64,000 nucleotides of DNA from Spirosoma aureum (GCF_011604685.1 NZ_CP050063.1:2254501-2318500), one strand, 5' to 3'. Counted from the first letter of the stretch, positions 1-9,307 are shown. Made by a program: numbers and translations. Notes: generated by a model from the letters alone, not told the origin.

Positions 1-88
1 TTTTGTCGCTTTCCTGAATCGATAACTTCATAATAATATGTTTTTTTCGGACATGGCGTCGTGTAGGCATAATCTTAATGGTTCACGA

Positions 89-424
89 TCAGGAACCGCG
101 ATAGGTAGAATAGCCAAACGGATTCAGTAATAAGGGAACATGGTAATGCTCGCCCGTAATGAGCTGGAACGCAATCTCGACATACGGATAAAACGTTGGT
201 GTGTCAAGCATATCGAAATAAGCACCGGTTTCAAACCGCAGCTTATAAGTCCCGGTTGGTAAGACGGTTTCGTTAGGCAACAAATCACTGATCCGCCCGT
301 CTGAATTGGTGATTCCGCGGGCAATTTCTGTCCATTCCCGTTGCTGCTGATACAACACTACGCTAACAGCTACCGCTGGTTTTCCTTGCGTTGTATCAAG
401 AATATGCGTGGTTAGTTGGCTCAT
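89..424 (-). CDS. uraH: 5-hydroxyisourate hydrolase (transthyretin-like)
   Basis: Hydrolyses 5-hydroxyisourate, the product of urate oxidase, to OHCU in the cytoplasm. The 111-residue length is that of a single-domain HIUase. Visible family residues are His7 in TTHILDT, Arg44 in SDGR, the HYH segment at 93-95 and the C-terminal YRGS tetrapeptide (108-111), which is the diagnostic end of HIUases as opposed to true transthyretins. No signal peptide. Its ATG overlaps the stop of uraD by four bases (ATGA), so it is the last gene of the allB-allC-aminohydrolase-uraD-uraH operon. The 88 bases after it, to the window edge, contain no gene that I can support. Confidence 0.95.
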   Translation of the reverse strand: MSQLTTHILDTTQGKPAVAVSVVLYQQQREWTEIARGITNSDGRISDLLPNETVLPTGTYKLRFETGAYFDMLDTPTFYPYVEIAFQLITGEHYHVPLLLNPFGYSTYRGS

Positions 425-927
425 GATACCAGAAGTTTTTCAAGACGGATTTTGGTAATTTTATTCTGCTCCTGCATCGCAATCAGGATTTCATCTTCGG
501 GCGAATTGGGTAGTCTGGAATTTAGAATTTCCAGCATTTCATCGGCCGATTTGCCGGTAGCGCAGACGATAAAAATATAACCGAATTTAGCTTCGTATAG
601 CCGATTTCCTTCCGATAAATCCTCTAAAACCTGTTGTGATGCAGTTGACACTCCCGATTGCTCACCGGAAGCCCAGGCGCTTGTATTAGCAAACTTTTCC
701 CGGAGCGAATTGATGTCGCCAATTTTCGGATGATGGTCAAATGCTTCCCGCCAGTCGCTTTCGTTCAGGGAAAACCAGCTGATTTCAGCCTGTTCGAACA
801 GGCTGTCTTTGCTCTCGACCGGAAAGATTCTGGCCATTTCGTTCACCCAGACCATTGATCCACAACACGTAACCAGGGCTTCTTTTAACTGGTTAACCGG
901 CAACTGATTTAATTCGGGCAGGCTCAT
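421..927 (-). CDS. uraD: OHCU decarboxylase
   Basis: Decarboxylates 2-oxo-4-hydroxy-4-carboxy-5-ureidoimidazoline to (S)-allantoin. I use the ATG at 927, giving 168 residues that begin MSLPELNQ. The open frame runs 28 codons further upstream, but that part lies inside the preceding gene and is not homologous. The HPKIG motif (about 66-70) carries the catalytic His. A S-G-E-Q-S-G segment and the FGYIFIVCATGKS segment are the other family signatures. It overlaps the aminohydrolase gene before it and uraH after it by ATGA junctions, so tight translational coupling is likely. Confidence 0.94.
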   Translation of the reverse strand: MSLPELNQLPVNQLKEALVTCCGSMVWVNEMARIFPVESKDSLFEQAEISWFSLNESDWREAFDHHPKIGDINSLREKFANTSAWASGEQSGVSTASQQVLEDLSEGNRLYEAKFGYIFIVCATGKSADEMLEILNSRLPNSPEDEILIAMQEQNKITKIRLEKLLVS

Positions 928-1670
928 ACAGTTGTGGGAAAACGGTTTACGTTCTTGTAATAAATATAGACGGCGGGTTCTTTTCCCATCGCCGTGAACC
1001 ACTGCTGACAATAGGGAGCCATCCAGATCGAATCGCCTTTTTTGATAGGATACCAGTTCTGATCGAGCATATACACGCCCTGCCCCTGCAGGTAAATAAG
1101 GCCGTGTTCCATGATGTGCGTTTCGACCAGGGGTAAATGACCACCCGAATCGTAGGTGAAAATATTGACTGCCATATCGAACGATAGCTCATCGGGGAGT
1201 AACACTTGCAAACGCAGAGCTGGATCGCCCAGGTAGGCCGGAGCCGCTACGGTGGCAGCGTCGCCAAAAATAACGGGCGGTATAGTATGGCCTTCCAGCC
1301 TTTCGTAGACTTTATGGAACGTCAACAGTTGCGTACCGGCTTCTGTTTTCTCGATCAGGTACTCTTTACCGATTGGGATATAGACAAACTGGCCAGTTTT
1401 TAACGGCTGCTCGTCTCCGCTTACCGTTGCTGTGCACTGACCGCTTATGACGTAGAAAAACAGTTGCGCGGCTTTTGTGGTACCCCTAAGCCTGCTATTT
1501 TTAGTTGTCGTGATGAGCGTCTGACACAGGTTTGCACCCATTTGCTCGTTGATGATCACGTTGACAGTACAGTTATCCCAGTCGGGTACACGACTATTAA
1601 TGTAGCCGTCGGGGCTAATGATGGCATGATTGCGTTTGACAACCGATCGGGTAAGTGCTGATATTTCCAT
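924..1670 (-). CDS. allE: (S)-ureidoglycine aminohydrolase, bicupin
   Basis: Releases ammonia from (S)-ureidoglycine to give (S)-ureidoglycolate, the step after allantoate amidohydrolase. The protein has 248 residues with two cupin domains (about 50-125 and 165-240). The second carries E183-T-H185-x3-H189 and Q222/Q223, matching the Glu-His-His-Gln manganese set described for plant and bacterial ureidoglycine aminohydrolases. No signal peptide. It lies 34 bp after allC and overlaps uraD by four bases. Older annotations call this family allantoicase or glyoxylate-inducible YlbA. The metal-ligand pattern and pathway position favour the aminohydrolase. Confidence 0.92.
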   Translation of the reverse strand: MEISALTRSVVKRNHAIISPDGYINSRVPDWDNCTVNVIINEQMGANLCQTLITTTKNSRLRGTTKAAQLFFYVISGQCTATVSGDEQPLKTGQFVYIPIGKEYLIEKTEAGTQLLTFHKVYERLEGHTIPPVIFGDAATVAAPAYLGDPALRLQVLLPDELSFDMAVNIFTYDSGGHLPLVETHIMEHGLIYLQGQGVYMLDQNWYPIKKGDSIWMAPYCQQWFTAMGKEPAVYIYYKNVNRFPTTV

Positions 1671-1704
1671 AGGTTTATATTAGGTTTTGTCAGGCTGACA
1701 AAAA

Positions 1705-2952
1705 TCACATAATCAGTTGTTTTTCGATAAGGAGGTTCATAAAGGTATCGGCCACCTGAAGGGTAGCGGCCATATCGGCCAATTCTGTGTTTTCCAGTGG
1801 ATTGTGGCTAATGCCTTTGAAGCACCGCACAAACAGCATGGAAACCGGCGAAACCTGCGAGATCGGTACACCATCGTGTCCGGCACCACTTACCAGCCGT
1901 ATCACTTCATAACCACAATCGCTTATAGCCTCTGCCAATAAGTCACTGATGACCGGGTCGCAGGCTACCGATGCAGTTTCCTGAATTAGTTTCCAATTGG
2001 TACCAATTGCCCGTTTCCGGCCGATTTCGGCACATGTATCGTGCAAGGTTTGGCAAGCCACTGCCAGAGTAGATGCCTTATTACTTCGTACATCCAGACT
2101 ACAGCTTACTTCGCCGGGAATGACATTGCTGGCCGAATTGACTACGTTCAGTTTGCCTACTGTAGCCACCAGATCTGGCTCACTAACAGCCAATTGCTCG
2201 ACTACCAGAATGAATTCAGCAGCAGCGCAAAGTGCATCCTGACGCATCGTCATCGGTACGGTTCCGGCATGGCCGGCCATACCACTAAAGGTAATTTCTA
2301 TGCGTTTTTGCCCCACAATATCAGTTACTACGGCAACCGGAACGTTACGTTCATAGAGTACGGGGCCCTGCTCAATATGAATTTCAAAATAACCCAGCCA
2401 ATTAGCAACTGCAATCGAATCGGAGAGTAGCTGAGCCGAATTCCCACCAATTGTCTGGATAGCTTCCTTTAGTGTTATACCCGATTCATCTTTTTTGTTG
2501 AGAAGGGCTTCGTCAAATGAACCGGCAACGACTTTACTGCCAAGGTAAGTTGTGTGAAAGCGAACGCCTTCTTCGTCGCTAAACGCGATCAGTTCGAGGT
2601 GAAAAGGCAGTGGTTTACCCGTCAGAATGAGCTGTTCGATGAGGTCTATGCCCATGATAACACCCATCGGCCCGTCGAATTTACCGGCGTTCACGACCGT
2701 ATCCATGTGCGAGGCAATGACAAACGTTCTGGCATTCGCCTGAGGACTGATCAATCGGCCTCTCACATTGCCAATGGAATCAACGCGCGTTTCCAGGCCA
2801 ATGTCCTGCATCCAGTTTTGAATGATGCGGCTTCCCTGCTGAAACGCCGTAGTGCCAAAGGTGCGGGTGATGCACGCTGGGTCTTCACTGATCGAAGCCA
2901 GTTCGTTGATTTTATTCAGTACGTTTTCGGCCCGTTGTAAATAATCGGTCAT
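1705..2952 (-). CDS. allC: Allantoate amidohydrolase (M20 family)
   Basis: Binuclear metal amidohydrolase that hydrolyses allantoate to ureidoglycine, ammonia and CO2. It has 415 residues. H82 in ASHMDT, D93 in FDGPMG, E127/E128 in SDEEGV, the His in EIHIEQGP and the His in GAGHDG form the usual M20 metal and substrate set. GHAGTVPM marks the dimerisation-lid region. The family also includes N-carbamoyl-amino-acid hydrolases and ureidoglycolate amidohydrolase. The ATGA overlap with allB and the aminohydrolase next door make allantoate the likely substrate. Because no ureidoglycolate enzyme is visible nearby, a broader substrate range cannot be excluded. Confidence 0.92.
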   Translation of the reverse strand: MTDYLQRAENVLNKINELASISEDPACITRTFGTTAFQQGSRIIQNWMQDIGLETRVDSIGNVRGRLISPQANARTFVIASHMDTVVNAGKFDGPMGVIMGIDLIEQLILTGKPLPFHLELIAFSDEEGVRFHTTYLGSKVVAGSFDEALLNKKDESGITLKEAIQTIGGNSAQLLSDSIAVANWLGYFEIHIEQGPVLYERNVPVAVVTDIVGQKRIEITFSGMAGHAGTVPMTMRQDALCAAAEFILVVEQLAVSEPDLVATVGKLNVVNSASNVIPGEVSCSLDVRSNKASTLAVACQTLHDTCAEIGRKRAIGTNWKLIQETASVACDPVISDLLAEAISDCGYEVIRLVSGAGHDGVPISQVSPVSMLFVRCFKGISHNPLENTELADMAATLQVADTFMNLLIEKQLIM

Positions 2953-4292
2953 TTCATGAAGGGCGTAATAAGTTTTCCGGCATTCAACTGGCTGATCGTT
3001 CCGTTCTCAAAAACCTTCAGGCCACCGAGATAGGTTTGTTCGACCACACCATACAATTCCTGATGCAGATAAGGGGTCATTTTATGCTTGTGTTGCAGGA
3101 GTTCTTCCGAAACCGTGAACGAATTTAGGGGGTCCCATACGATTAAATCGGCATCGTACCCAATTGCAATTTGCCCTTTTTGATGCGATAATCCTGTTAA
3201 CTGGGCTGGTTTTTCACTTAGCCAGCGGGCTATATCGGTTATCGAGAAGCCGCGTTGCCGGGCGGCTGTCCATAGAACGGGCAAGGCTAACTGAAGGGAT
3301 GCGATGCCGCCCCAGGCTTTCATAAAATCACCACGTTGGAGTAGTTTTAAGTCGGGCGGGGCAGGGGAGTGGTCAGTAGCCACAAAGTCAATAGTGCCGT
3401 CGCGCAAGGCCACCCATAACTGGTCGTTGTTTTCCTTTTCACGAATGGGTGGTGCGCACTTGAACTGCGTTTGGCCATCCTGAATGGTTTCAGCATTGAA
3501 AAACAGATAATGCTGTGCCGTTTCGACCGTTAGTGGCAACCCGTTTTGTTTGGCTTTGGCAATGGGTTCGATGGAACTGGCCGAGGATAGGTGCACAATA
3601 TGGGTTCGGCAGTTGTATTCTTCGCACAGCCGGATCAGTAAGGAAATGGCTTTATCTTCCCATTCGGCTGGCCGTGATGACAGGTAATTCTGGTAGGATC
3701 GAACATCGCCGGTCGCCAGTATTTCGTCGGTAGATAATTCGCAATGGACAAGCAATGGTAACCCATGCTTGGCAATAATGGGCATCGCTTTCCGCAAATC
3801 CGCTTCATTAACGTTCGGGAAATCGTCGATGCCGGAATGAGTCAGAAAGGCTTTAAATCCTAATACACCTTTGGCGATCAGTTTCTCGATTTCGCCGGTA
3901 TTCCCCGGTACGAGACCTCCCCAGAAACCGCAGTTTGTGTGAAGCTGGCCTGCGGTGGCTGCCAGTTTTTGGTCGAAAGCCGCTGCCGATGTCGTAACCG
4001 GTGATGAGTTGAGGGGCATGTCGACCAGTGTTGTCAATCCGCCGGAAATAGCTGCCCGCGTAGCCGTATCGAAACCCTCCCAATCGGTCCGGCCAGGTTC
4101 GTTGATATGTACGTGGGGATCAATGACTCCGGGCATCAGCACCTTGTCGTAAATATCAATGACTTCGACATCGATAGTTGGCGGTAGATCCTTTAAAACA
4201 TCAGAAATTAATCCGTTTTTTAGTACAACTACCGCCTTCTGGAGTCCTGCAGGCGTAAGAATATTATTCCCTTTGATTGCGAAATCAACCAT
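2949..4292 (-). CDS. allB: Allantoinase
   Basis: Opens the hydantoin ring of allantoin to give allantoate. This amidohydrolase-superfamily protein has 447 residues: H60 and H62 of the DPHVH metal motif, K147 in GFKAFLTH as the probable carboxylated lysine, downstream His in LLVHCE and IVHLSS, and the catalytic Asp in VATDHSP. The NEPGRTDWEGF segment after the first metal motif is characteristic of allantoinases and separates it from the dihydropyrimidinase at 27.8 kb. It is the first gene of the operon. The 157-bp region between it and urate oxidase is a divergent control region in which I saw no clear promoter or operator. Confidence 0.95.
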   Translation of the reverse strand: MVDFAIKGNNILTPAGLQKAVVVLKNGLISDVLKDLPPTIDVEVIDIYDKVLMPGVIDPHVHINEPGRTDWEGFDTATRAAISGGLTTLVDMPLNSSPVTTSAAAFDQKLAATAGQLHTNCGFWGGLVPGNTGEIEKLIAKGVLGFKAFLTHSGIDDFPNVNEADLRKAMPIIAKHGLPLLVHCELSTDEILATGDVRSYQNYLSSRPAEWEDKAISLLIRLCEEYNCRTHIVHLSSASSIEPIAKAKQNGLPLTVETAQHYLFFNAETIQDGQTQFKCAPPIREKENNDQLWVALRDGTIDFVATDHSPAPPDLKLLQRGDFMKAWGGIASLQLALPVLWTAARQRGFSITDIARWLSEKPAQLTGLSHQKGQIAIGYDADLIVWDPLNSFTVSEELLQHKHKMTPYLHQELYGVVEQTYLGGLKVFENGTISQLNAGKLITPFMK

Positions 4293-4449
4293 AATACGAA
4301 CGATTGTCTGGAGTCAATCTTTAGCGTGGCGATAGCTTATTGCTGATTAGACTCAACTGGTAGCCTTGAAGAGTTGAGGATGTAGACTAAAAATAGAAAA
4401 TTAATTTCTATAATAGGGGTTAATACTACCTAAAACAGCCGAAACAACC

Positions 4450-5310
4450 ATGAAGCTTAAACTGAAAAAAAATGCGTACGGTAAGAACGCTGTGAATCTG
4501 TCAAAAATAATTCGGCATCCTACCTATCATGAATTCAGGCAGATCTCCGTCAATGTGTCTTTGCAGGGGGATTTTGAAACTGCGCACACACTAGGCGATA
4601 ACTCGAAAATACTGCCCACCGACACGCAGAAGAACACCGTCTATGCGTTAGCTCAAGCGCATTTCGTGGATTCTATTGAAAATTTCGGGTTGTATTTAGC
4701 GAATTATTTTATCACCAATAACCCACAGGTAACCCAGGCGACAGTCGATATCGTCGAGCATCCCTATCGCCGAATGACTTTCGACGGCGAGCCACATCAC
4801 CATGCCTACATCGGAGGTGGTTCTGAGAACCATACAACAACCATCATACAGACCGGGAATCATATTGCCATTACGTCTGGTATCAAAGACCTACTGATTC
4901 TGAAAACGACAGATTCGGGCTTCGAAGGCTATATCAAAGACCAATTCACAACGCTAAAAGAAACGGCCGATCGCATATTGGCGACCCAATGCGAGGCTAC
5001 CTGGACCTATACAACACAGGAGCTTGATTTTACCGTGGCATTTGCTAAAATTAGAGAAACACTCCTGAAAACGTTTGCCCATCATAAAAGTCTGTCGGTC
5101 CAGCAAACCTTACTGGCAATGGGTTCGGCCGTTCTGGAAGAGAATGAGGCTGTGAGCGAGATTAGTCTGATCATGCCCAACAAGCACCATATACCGTTCA
5201 ATCTGGAGCAATTTGGTCTGGACAACAAAAATGAGATTTTTATCGCCACCGACGAACCGTATGGCTACATTACCGGGACAGTGACGAGGGAGCAGGACAG
5301 TGAAGACTAG
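4450..5310 (+). CDS. uaZ: Urate oxidase (cofactor-independent uricase)
   Basis: Oxidises urate with O2 to 5-hydroxyisourate and H2O2 without cofactor. The 286-residue protein consists of two tunnelling-fold halves. K12 in NAYGKNAV, the Thr of PTDTQKNTVY (57/59) and the His pair in PNKHHIPFNLEQFG correspond to the Lys-Thr-His active-site set of uricases. The HPYRRM and KTTDSGFEGYIKD segments are also family signatures. It is divergent from allB and convergent with the nickel permease-like gene. It connects xanthine dehydrogenase at 18-22 kb with uraH and uraD. It does not look related to the FAD-type urate hydroxylase HpxO. Confidence 0.96.
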   Translation: MKLKLKKNAYGKNAVNLSKIIRHPTYHEFRQISVNVSLQGDFETAHTLGDNSKILPTDTQKNTVYALAQAHFVDSIENFGLYLANYFITNNPQVTQATVDIVEHPYRRMTFDGEPHHHAYIGGGSENHTTTIIQTGNHIAITSGIKDLLILKTTDSGFEGYIKDQFTTLKETADRILATQCEATWTYTTQELDFTVAFAKIRETLLKTFAHHKSLSVQQTLLAMGSAVLEENEAVSEISLIMPNKHHIPFNLEQFGLDNKNEIFIATDEPYGYITGTVTREQDSED

Positions 5311-5340
5311 CATTTGGAGCTATTCGTCGTTGCGAACGTA

Positions 5341-6042
5341 TTACCATTCCAGAAACACCATGCCTGCGCCACAGGTAGTAATGGTTAGCCCGGCCAGCGC
5401 GTGCATATAACGCTCCAACTGCTCTGTTTTCAGGAGGGAAATGCCATAATATCCAAGCAGAACCAAACCGATCATAGTAGCCAGGGTAAAGATAGTGTAG
5501 GTACTGATTAAGAGTAGCATACCGTTCCAGGACTGTCGGGCTGCCGGAAAATAAAGCAGCGGAATCATCGGTTCGCAGGGACCCAGTACAAAAATCAGGA
5601 ACATAACCCAGGGCGTGACTTTGTAACGATTTTGTGGAGATACTGCCTGATCGTGCTTATGCTCGAAAACATACAGTTCACCGTTGTCCTGTAGGTCAAA
5701 ATGTTTGTGAGGCCGGTTCTGGTACGCTCGAATAAGGCCCCAGATGCTGTAAATCAACCCAAAACCGAATAACGCCCAACCGGCTATTCCACCCCGGACC
5801 GATTCAAACCAGCTGATTTTAGCAACCGACCAGCCGAGGGCAGCTCCGCCCAAACCCAACAGCACTGAACTCCACACGTGTCCGCAGCCGCAAACGATGG
5901 TCCAGCCGATGGTTCGCGGGAGTGACCAGCTTCGCGCTTTGGCTAATGCAAGAAACGGCAGGTAATGGTCGGGGCCGGTAGCCGTGTGCAAAAAAGCCAC
6001 CGTGATGGAGGTTAGGATCAGCAACTGGGTTTCATGGCTCAT
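5341..6042 (-). CDS. UreH/NiCoT-like nickel permease
   Basis: Integral membrane protein of 233 residues, probably six helices. It begins with the H-T-A-T-G-P-D-H motif in the first helices; a His followed five residues later by Asp-His is the metal-recognition signature of the NiCoT/UreH group. A hydrophilic His-rich loop (HKHFD...FEHKHD) lies in mid-protein and fits nickel handling. A second signature is LGPCEPMIPL in the later half. It is the last gene of the urease operon and overlaps ureD by 11 bp, so the inferred role is nickel import for urease activation. A general thiol or cytochrome-maturation role, known for distant relatives, is less likely here. Confidence 0.82.
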   Translation of the reverse strand: MSHETQLLILTSITVAFLHTATGPDHYLPFLALAKARSWSLPRTIGWTIVCGCGHVWSSVLLGLGGAALGWSVAKISWFESVRGGIAGWALFGFGLIYSIWGLIRAYQNRPHKHFDLQDNGELYVFEHKHDQAVSPQNRYKVTPWVMFLIFVLGPCEPMIPLLYFPAARQSWNGMLLLISTYTIFTLATMIGLVLLGYYGISLLKTEQLERYMHALAGLTITTCGAGMVFLEW

Positions 6043-6850
6043 AGGCTACGGACTTGGATTGACGAAGCGTAGGTTGAGGCAGTTGCCCGGCAATCGTTTT
6101 CAGGCATGTATGAAGCTGTTCACCATGTTGCCCAAGTAGCCTGACCACCAGCCCGTTGACCGGAGCTGCCGAAACGCCGTACAAAATACCCGTCTGTTGA
6201 GCTAAATAGGCTATTATCGTTTTGCGGAGTTCAGCAACAGGCTCTTTCTCATTCAGATAAATCAGGCTGGCCTGATGAGTGAAGCCTTCAAGTTGCCCGA
6301 TTGCGGTCAGGTTCATTGTTGCCGGGGTGATCAGAACATTTTCCTTAATCACCATTTTATTGTTGATAAATACCTGCGTTACCGTATGATATTTCGAAAA
6401 CTGAAAAACCTCACCGTTCAGTTTTCGGCCACAGGTAATTACTTCGCCCCAGATCAGACAACAACCATCGGTCATATAAATCTGGTTGGTTGCCGAGAAA
6501 CTGGATTGCTCATGCGGCACCGACGGGTGTGGCAGGAAACAAAACGACGATCCTTTTTCCATCTGAACGTGCATACGCTGCGACGCTCCCTGCTTCATGG
6601 TGAACAATCGTTGGTACGATTGCGTCTGTAACTCCAGTGAACAACCTTCGGCCAAGTCAATCTGGAGTTGATAATCATCGCCATCTAAAACTCCCGGCGA
6701 CGAACTCATGAGCATCAGCTTTAAGGGATCCGCCCGTTTATCCTCCGTAATATTCGCCACCTTGAACGGTGGTGTAAAAAAAGCTTGTTTCAGATAAGTC
6801 CGCGTTTCGCGCCGGGCGGTCTGGATGTGTAACTCAGCCTTCATCGCCAC
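6032..6850 (-). CDS. ureD: Urease accessory protein UreD
   Basis: Scaffold of the urease activation complex. UreD binds apo-urease and, with UreF and UreG, delivers nickel. The 272 residues are a typical length. Recognisable parts are the N-terminal [16 protein letters not shown] region, [14 protein letters not shown] and the L-x-P-H-P-S-V-P-H segment followed by an aromatic, polar stretch. It overlaps ureG by ten bases and the nickel permease-like gene by eleven, so translation is probably coupled across all three. Nothing unusual is seen in length or motif content. Confidence 0.93.
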   Translation of the reverse strand: MAMKAELHIQTARRETRTYLKQAFFTPPFKVANITEDKRADPLKLMLMSSSPGVLDGDDYQLQIDLAEGCSLELQTQSYQRLFTMKQGASQRMHVQMEKGSSFCFLPHPSVPHEQSSFSATNQIYMTDGCCLIWGEVITCGRKLNGEVFQFSKYHTVTQVFINNKMVIKENVLITPATMNLTAIGQLEGFTHQASLIYLNEKEPVAELRKTIIAYLAQQTGILYGVSAAPVNGLVVRLLGQHGEQLHTCLKTIAGQLPQPTLRQSKSVAYEP

Positions 6851-7479
6851 AGTTTTGGCTCGTCAACGGTTTCCAGTAAGGCATACCGACGTATCCAGTC
6901 AATGACACTATCCAGGCCTTGTAAGCTCATTAAGTTAGTGAATACAAACGGATTGCCATTGCGCATCCTGCGTGCATCGCGTTCCATCACACCCAGATCG
7001 GCGTTCACGTAGGGGGCGAGGTCAATTTTGTTGATGATGAGCAGATCGGAACGCGTAATGCCGGGCCCACCTTTTCTGGGAATTTTGTCGCCTTCGGCCA
7101 CATCGATGACGAAGATGGTCACGTCGGCCAAATCGGGGCTGAAGGTAGCCGAAAGGTTATCACCCCCACTTTCGATGAAAATAAGTTCGACATCCGGAAA
7201 CCGCTGGGCTATTTCCTCAACGGCTTCGAGATTCATGCTCGCATCTTCGCGGATGGCCGTATGCGGGCAACCGCCCGTTTCGACGCCAATGATTCGGTCG
7301 GCGGGCAACAGGCTGTTTTGTGTTAAAAACTCCGCGTCTTCTTTGGTATAAATATCATTGGTAATCACACCAATGCTATATTGGCTGGTCATCTGGCGTG
7401 ACAAACGCTCGATCAGGGCCGTTTTTCCTGACCCAACGGGCCCTGCCACACCAATTTTTATGTAGGTTCTTGACTTCAT
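6841..7479 (-). CDS. ureG: Urease accessory GTPase UreG
   Basis: SIMIBI-class GTPase that powers nickel insertion into urease. The 212 residues show the P-loop GPVGSGKT (13-20), the C71-P72-H73 nickel-binding motif in [13 protein letters not shown], the E-S-G-G-D-N switch and the NKID guanine-specificity motif. No His-rich N-terminal extension is present, so nickel storage probably depends on other factors. It is followed directly by ureD. Upstream, 35 bp away, lies the GTP cyclohydrolase II-like gene, an unusual neighbour for ureG. Confidence 0.97.
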   Translation of the reverse strand: MKSRTYIKIGVAGPVGSGKTALIERLSRQMTSQYSIGVITNDIYTKEDAEFLTQNSLLPADRIIGVETGGCPHTAIREDASMNLEAVEEIAQRFPDVELIFIESGGDNLSATFSPDLADVTIFVIDVAEGDKIPRKGGPGITRSDLLIINKIDLAPYVNADLGVMERDARRMRNGNPFVFTNLMSLQGLDSVIDWIRRYALLETVDEPKLWR

Positions 7480-7514
7480 TGCGTAGGTTTACTACAGAAT
7501 ATTACGTCTACTGA

Positions 7515-8027
7515 TTACAAGGTAGTAGGCTGAATGCCAACGACACTAACGCCATGTTGGGTGAGCATCTCTACTTTTTTCGGATTGTCGGTCAACATAC
7601 GTATTGATTTAACGCCGAGCTCACTTAAAATTTCGGCTGCTTTCGTGTAGTCCCTGGCGTCCCGTTTAAAGCCTACTGCTTCATACGCATCAGCCTGGGA
7701 CAATCCTTTTCGTTTGTATTCGACGCTTTTTAAGAGGGCAAAATGACCGTTTCCTTTCCCTTCCTGCTCTAGCCAGATAATAATTCCTTTCCCGGCTTGC
7801 TGAATGAGTTGTTGAGAAATCTCCATTTGCTCTCTACAATCACATTCGATACTATTAAAGGCGTGTCCGAACAGGCATGACGAATGAACCCTGCACAGTA
7901 CGTCTTCTTCGCCATCTACATCGCCCATAATCAGAGCAATCGACTCTTTTTGTCCATCATAAAAGAGAATCTCGTGGTACTCCCCAAATTTTGTTTTGAG
8001 GTTTCCCTCGGCCATCTTAACGATCAT
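7515..8027 (-). CDS. Stand-alone GTP cyclohydrolase II-like protein in the urease operon
   Basis: A 170-residue single-domain relative of RibA, which converts GTP to the first riboflavin intermediate. Zinc ligands C51, C62 and C64 have the canonical C-x10-C-x-C spacing within CRVHSSCLFG...ECDC. Tyr104, Asp123, Arg125 and the DNPKKVE segment are kept and align with RibA catalytic positions (my alignment from memory). The usual RQEGR-x-IGL loop is altered to E87-Q-E-G-K-G-N-G-H95, and the C-terminal part of RibA is absent. The gene lies between ureF and ureG on the same strand with an 87-bp leader. A true riboflavin role seems doubtful because Bacteroidota normally use fused RibBA. Function is unknown. 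Confidence 0.75.
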   Translation of the reverse strand: MIVKMAEGNLKTKFGEYHEILFYDGQKESIALIMGDVDGEEDVLCRVHSSCLFGHAFNSIECDCREQMEISQQLIQQAGKGIIIWLEQEGKGNGHFALLKSVEYKRKGLSQADAYEAVGFKRDARDYTKAAEILSELGVKSIRMLTDNPKKVEMLTQHGVSVVGIQPTTL

Positions 8028-8114
8028 TGCTAGTTTACTTTATAGTTAGTCGTGGTATCGGGGATGTCCGCCTGGCGCTGAGCGAAAGCTCTGACTTTAC
8101 CTCTTTCCACTTAT

Positions 8115-8801
8115 TTAAGACATATACAGCCGCGAATACAGTTGTTCGTGCTGCATGCTTCGAATGTCGAAACCGGGGCAGCAAAGACCGATTAACTCCC
8201 GGTTGGGTTGTAATGTATTCATAACCAATTCCTGAATAAGCGGATGCAGCGAAAACAGAATTTCCTGACCGTCCTGCTGGCCTAGCGGAACCAGTTTAAC
8301 GCAATTGGTAACCATACCAACGGCCGCATTGTAATAAAACCCGGTCATGGCATCTGCTTTCGGAATTTGTAATGCCTGTGCATATAGACCAAACGCAAGG
8401 CAATAATGCCCCATAACTTCCTGATTATGTATGGATTCTCGATACTGATTTGCCAGTGCACTGTCACAAAGCGGTTGAAATAGTTTCATCAGCCGAATGC
8501 CCAGTTTCTGGCTGGACTGCCGCATTTCTTTTGGCAATTTTACGGCTGTGCATTCGTCATCCAGCGTTACTAGTTCATTCCAGCCATTCCGGGCGGCAGC
8601 ATCATAGGCCAGCGAAGCCAAGGCTGCATCGGTGTAGAACAGATTCCGGGCCAGCATTTCTTCGACAAACATTTTTGCTGTTAGGACATTATACACAACA
8701 CCGGCCTGTACGTAGGTTTCGAGGCCTGCCGAGTGCGCATAACCTCCGATCGGTAAGGTAGGATCGCTTAATTGCAGGAGACGGATCAGACCACTATTCA
8801 T
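8115..8801 (-). CDS. ureF: Urease accessory protein UreF
   Basis: All-helical activation factor that bridges UreD and UreG and gates GTP hydrolysis. The 228 residues start with LLQLSDPTLPIGGYAHSAGLE, the conserved N-terminal signature of UreF. The middle has the G-H-Y-C-L-A-F-G motif and the C-terminal part a V-K-L-V-P-L-G-Q-Q-D-G segment, both family features. It overlaps ureE by four bases (ATGA). The GTP cyclohydrolase II-like gene follows after 87 bp, the largest internal gap among the accessory genes. Confidence 0.94.
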   Translation of the reverse strand: MNSGLIRLLQLSDPTLPIGGYAHSAGLETYVQAGVVYNVLTAKMFVEEMLARNLFYTDAALASLAYDAAARNGWNELVTLDDECTAVKLPKEMRQSSQKLGIRLMKLFQPLCDSALANQYRESIHNQEVMGHYCLAFGLYAQALQIPKADAMTGFYYNAAVGMVTNCVKLVPLGQQDGQEILFSLHPLIQELVMNTLQPNRELIGLCCPGFDIRSMQHEQLYSRLYMS

Positions 8802-9307
8802 GCTGAGGGTGTAGTGAGTTTAAGGATTTTTGAAAATAAGCTTTCACTACTGCTGTCATGCCCGTGGGGCGAAACAGTCGTTCTCAGGGGTTGCATTAAT
8901 TTTCGTTGTTGCTGCTCTACAACATAGCCCGATGCGGTCAATAATCGAAACAGTGGGGCATCATAGGGGGCCAACAGCGTATCATCATCGAAAAACAGGG
9001 GTAAATGCTTATTGCCGATTTCGTAACAGACCGATGCCATTTCGTACATGGACTTTGGCCTGATAACCAGTACATCGCACGGCAGCACCTCAACCACAAT
9101 CAGGGTTTGAGCATCCTCGTATAACACGTCACCCTGTGTCAGTTGCGGATTTTCGGCCAGAAACTTCAACGCAATTTCCTGCCCCAATTGTGTTCGCTTT
9201 CGCATAATCCGCTTGCTGGTTTCAAACCATTCCAGCGGCAGCCAGTCGATGATTCGGTCGCCAGGGTCAATAGCATCAAGATGACCGAGTTTCTGTTGAA
9301 TAAGCAT
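8798..9307 (-). CDS. ureE: Urease accessory nickel metallochaperone UreE
   Basis: Dimeric nickel chaperone that feeds UreG. The 169-residue protein has the N-terminal D-R-I-I-D-W-L-P-L-E-W region, a middle C-Y-E-I-G-N-K-H-L-P metal-site segment with the conserved His, and a C-terminal tail with only a short H-G-H motif rather than the long His-rich tail of Klebsiella UreE. It is separated from ureC by 221 bp that contain a long palindromic repeat (9413-9522), and overlaps ureF by ATGA. Confidence 0.92.
   Translation of the reverse strand: MLIQQKLGHLDAIDPGDRIIDWLPLEWFETSKRIMRKRTQLGQEIALKFLAENPQLTQGDVLYEDAQTLIVVEVLPCDVLVIRPKSMYEMASVCYEIGNKHLPLFFDDDTLLAPYDAPLFRLLTASGYVVEQQQRKLMQPLRTTVSPHGHDSSSESLFSKILKLTTPSA

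Noticed and set aside
1705..2952. M20 protein as N-carbamoyl-beta-alanine amidohydrolase of the pyrimidine pathway
   Set aside because: It overlaps allantoinase and neighbours other allantoin genes, while the pyrimidine array has its own nitrilase-type enzyme.
8028..8114. FMN riboswitch ahead of the GTP cyclohydrolase II-like gene
   Set aside because: The 87-bp leader is too short and lacks the conserved FMN-element blocks.
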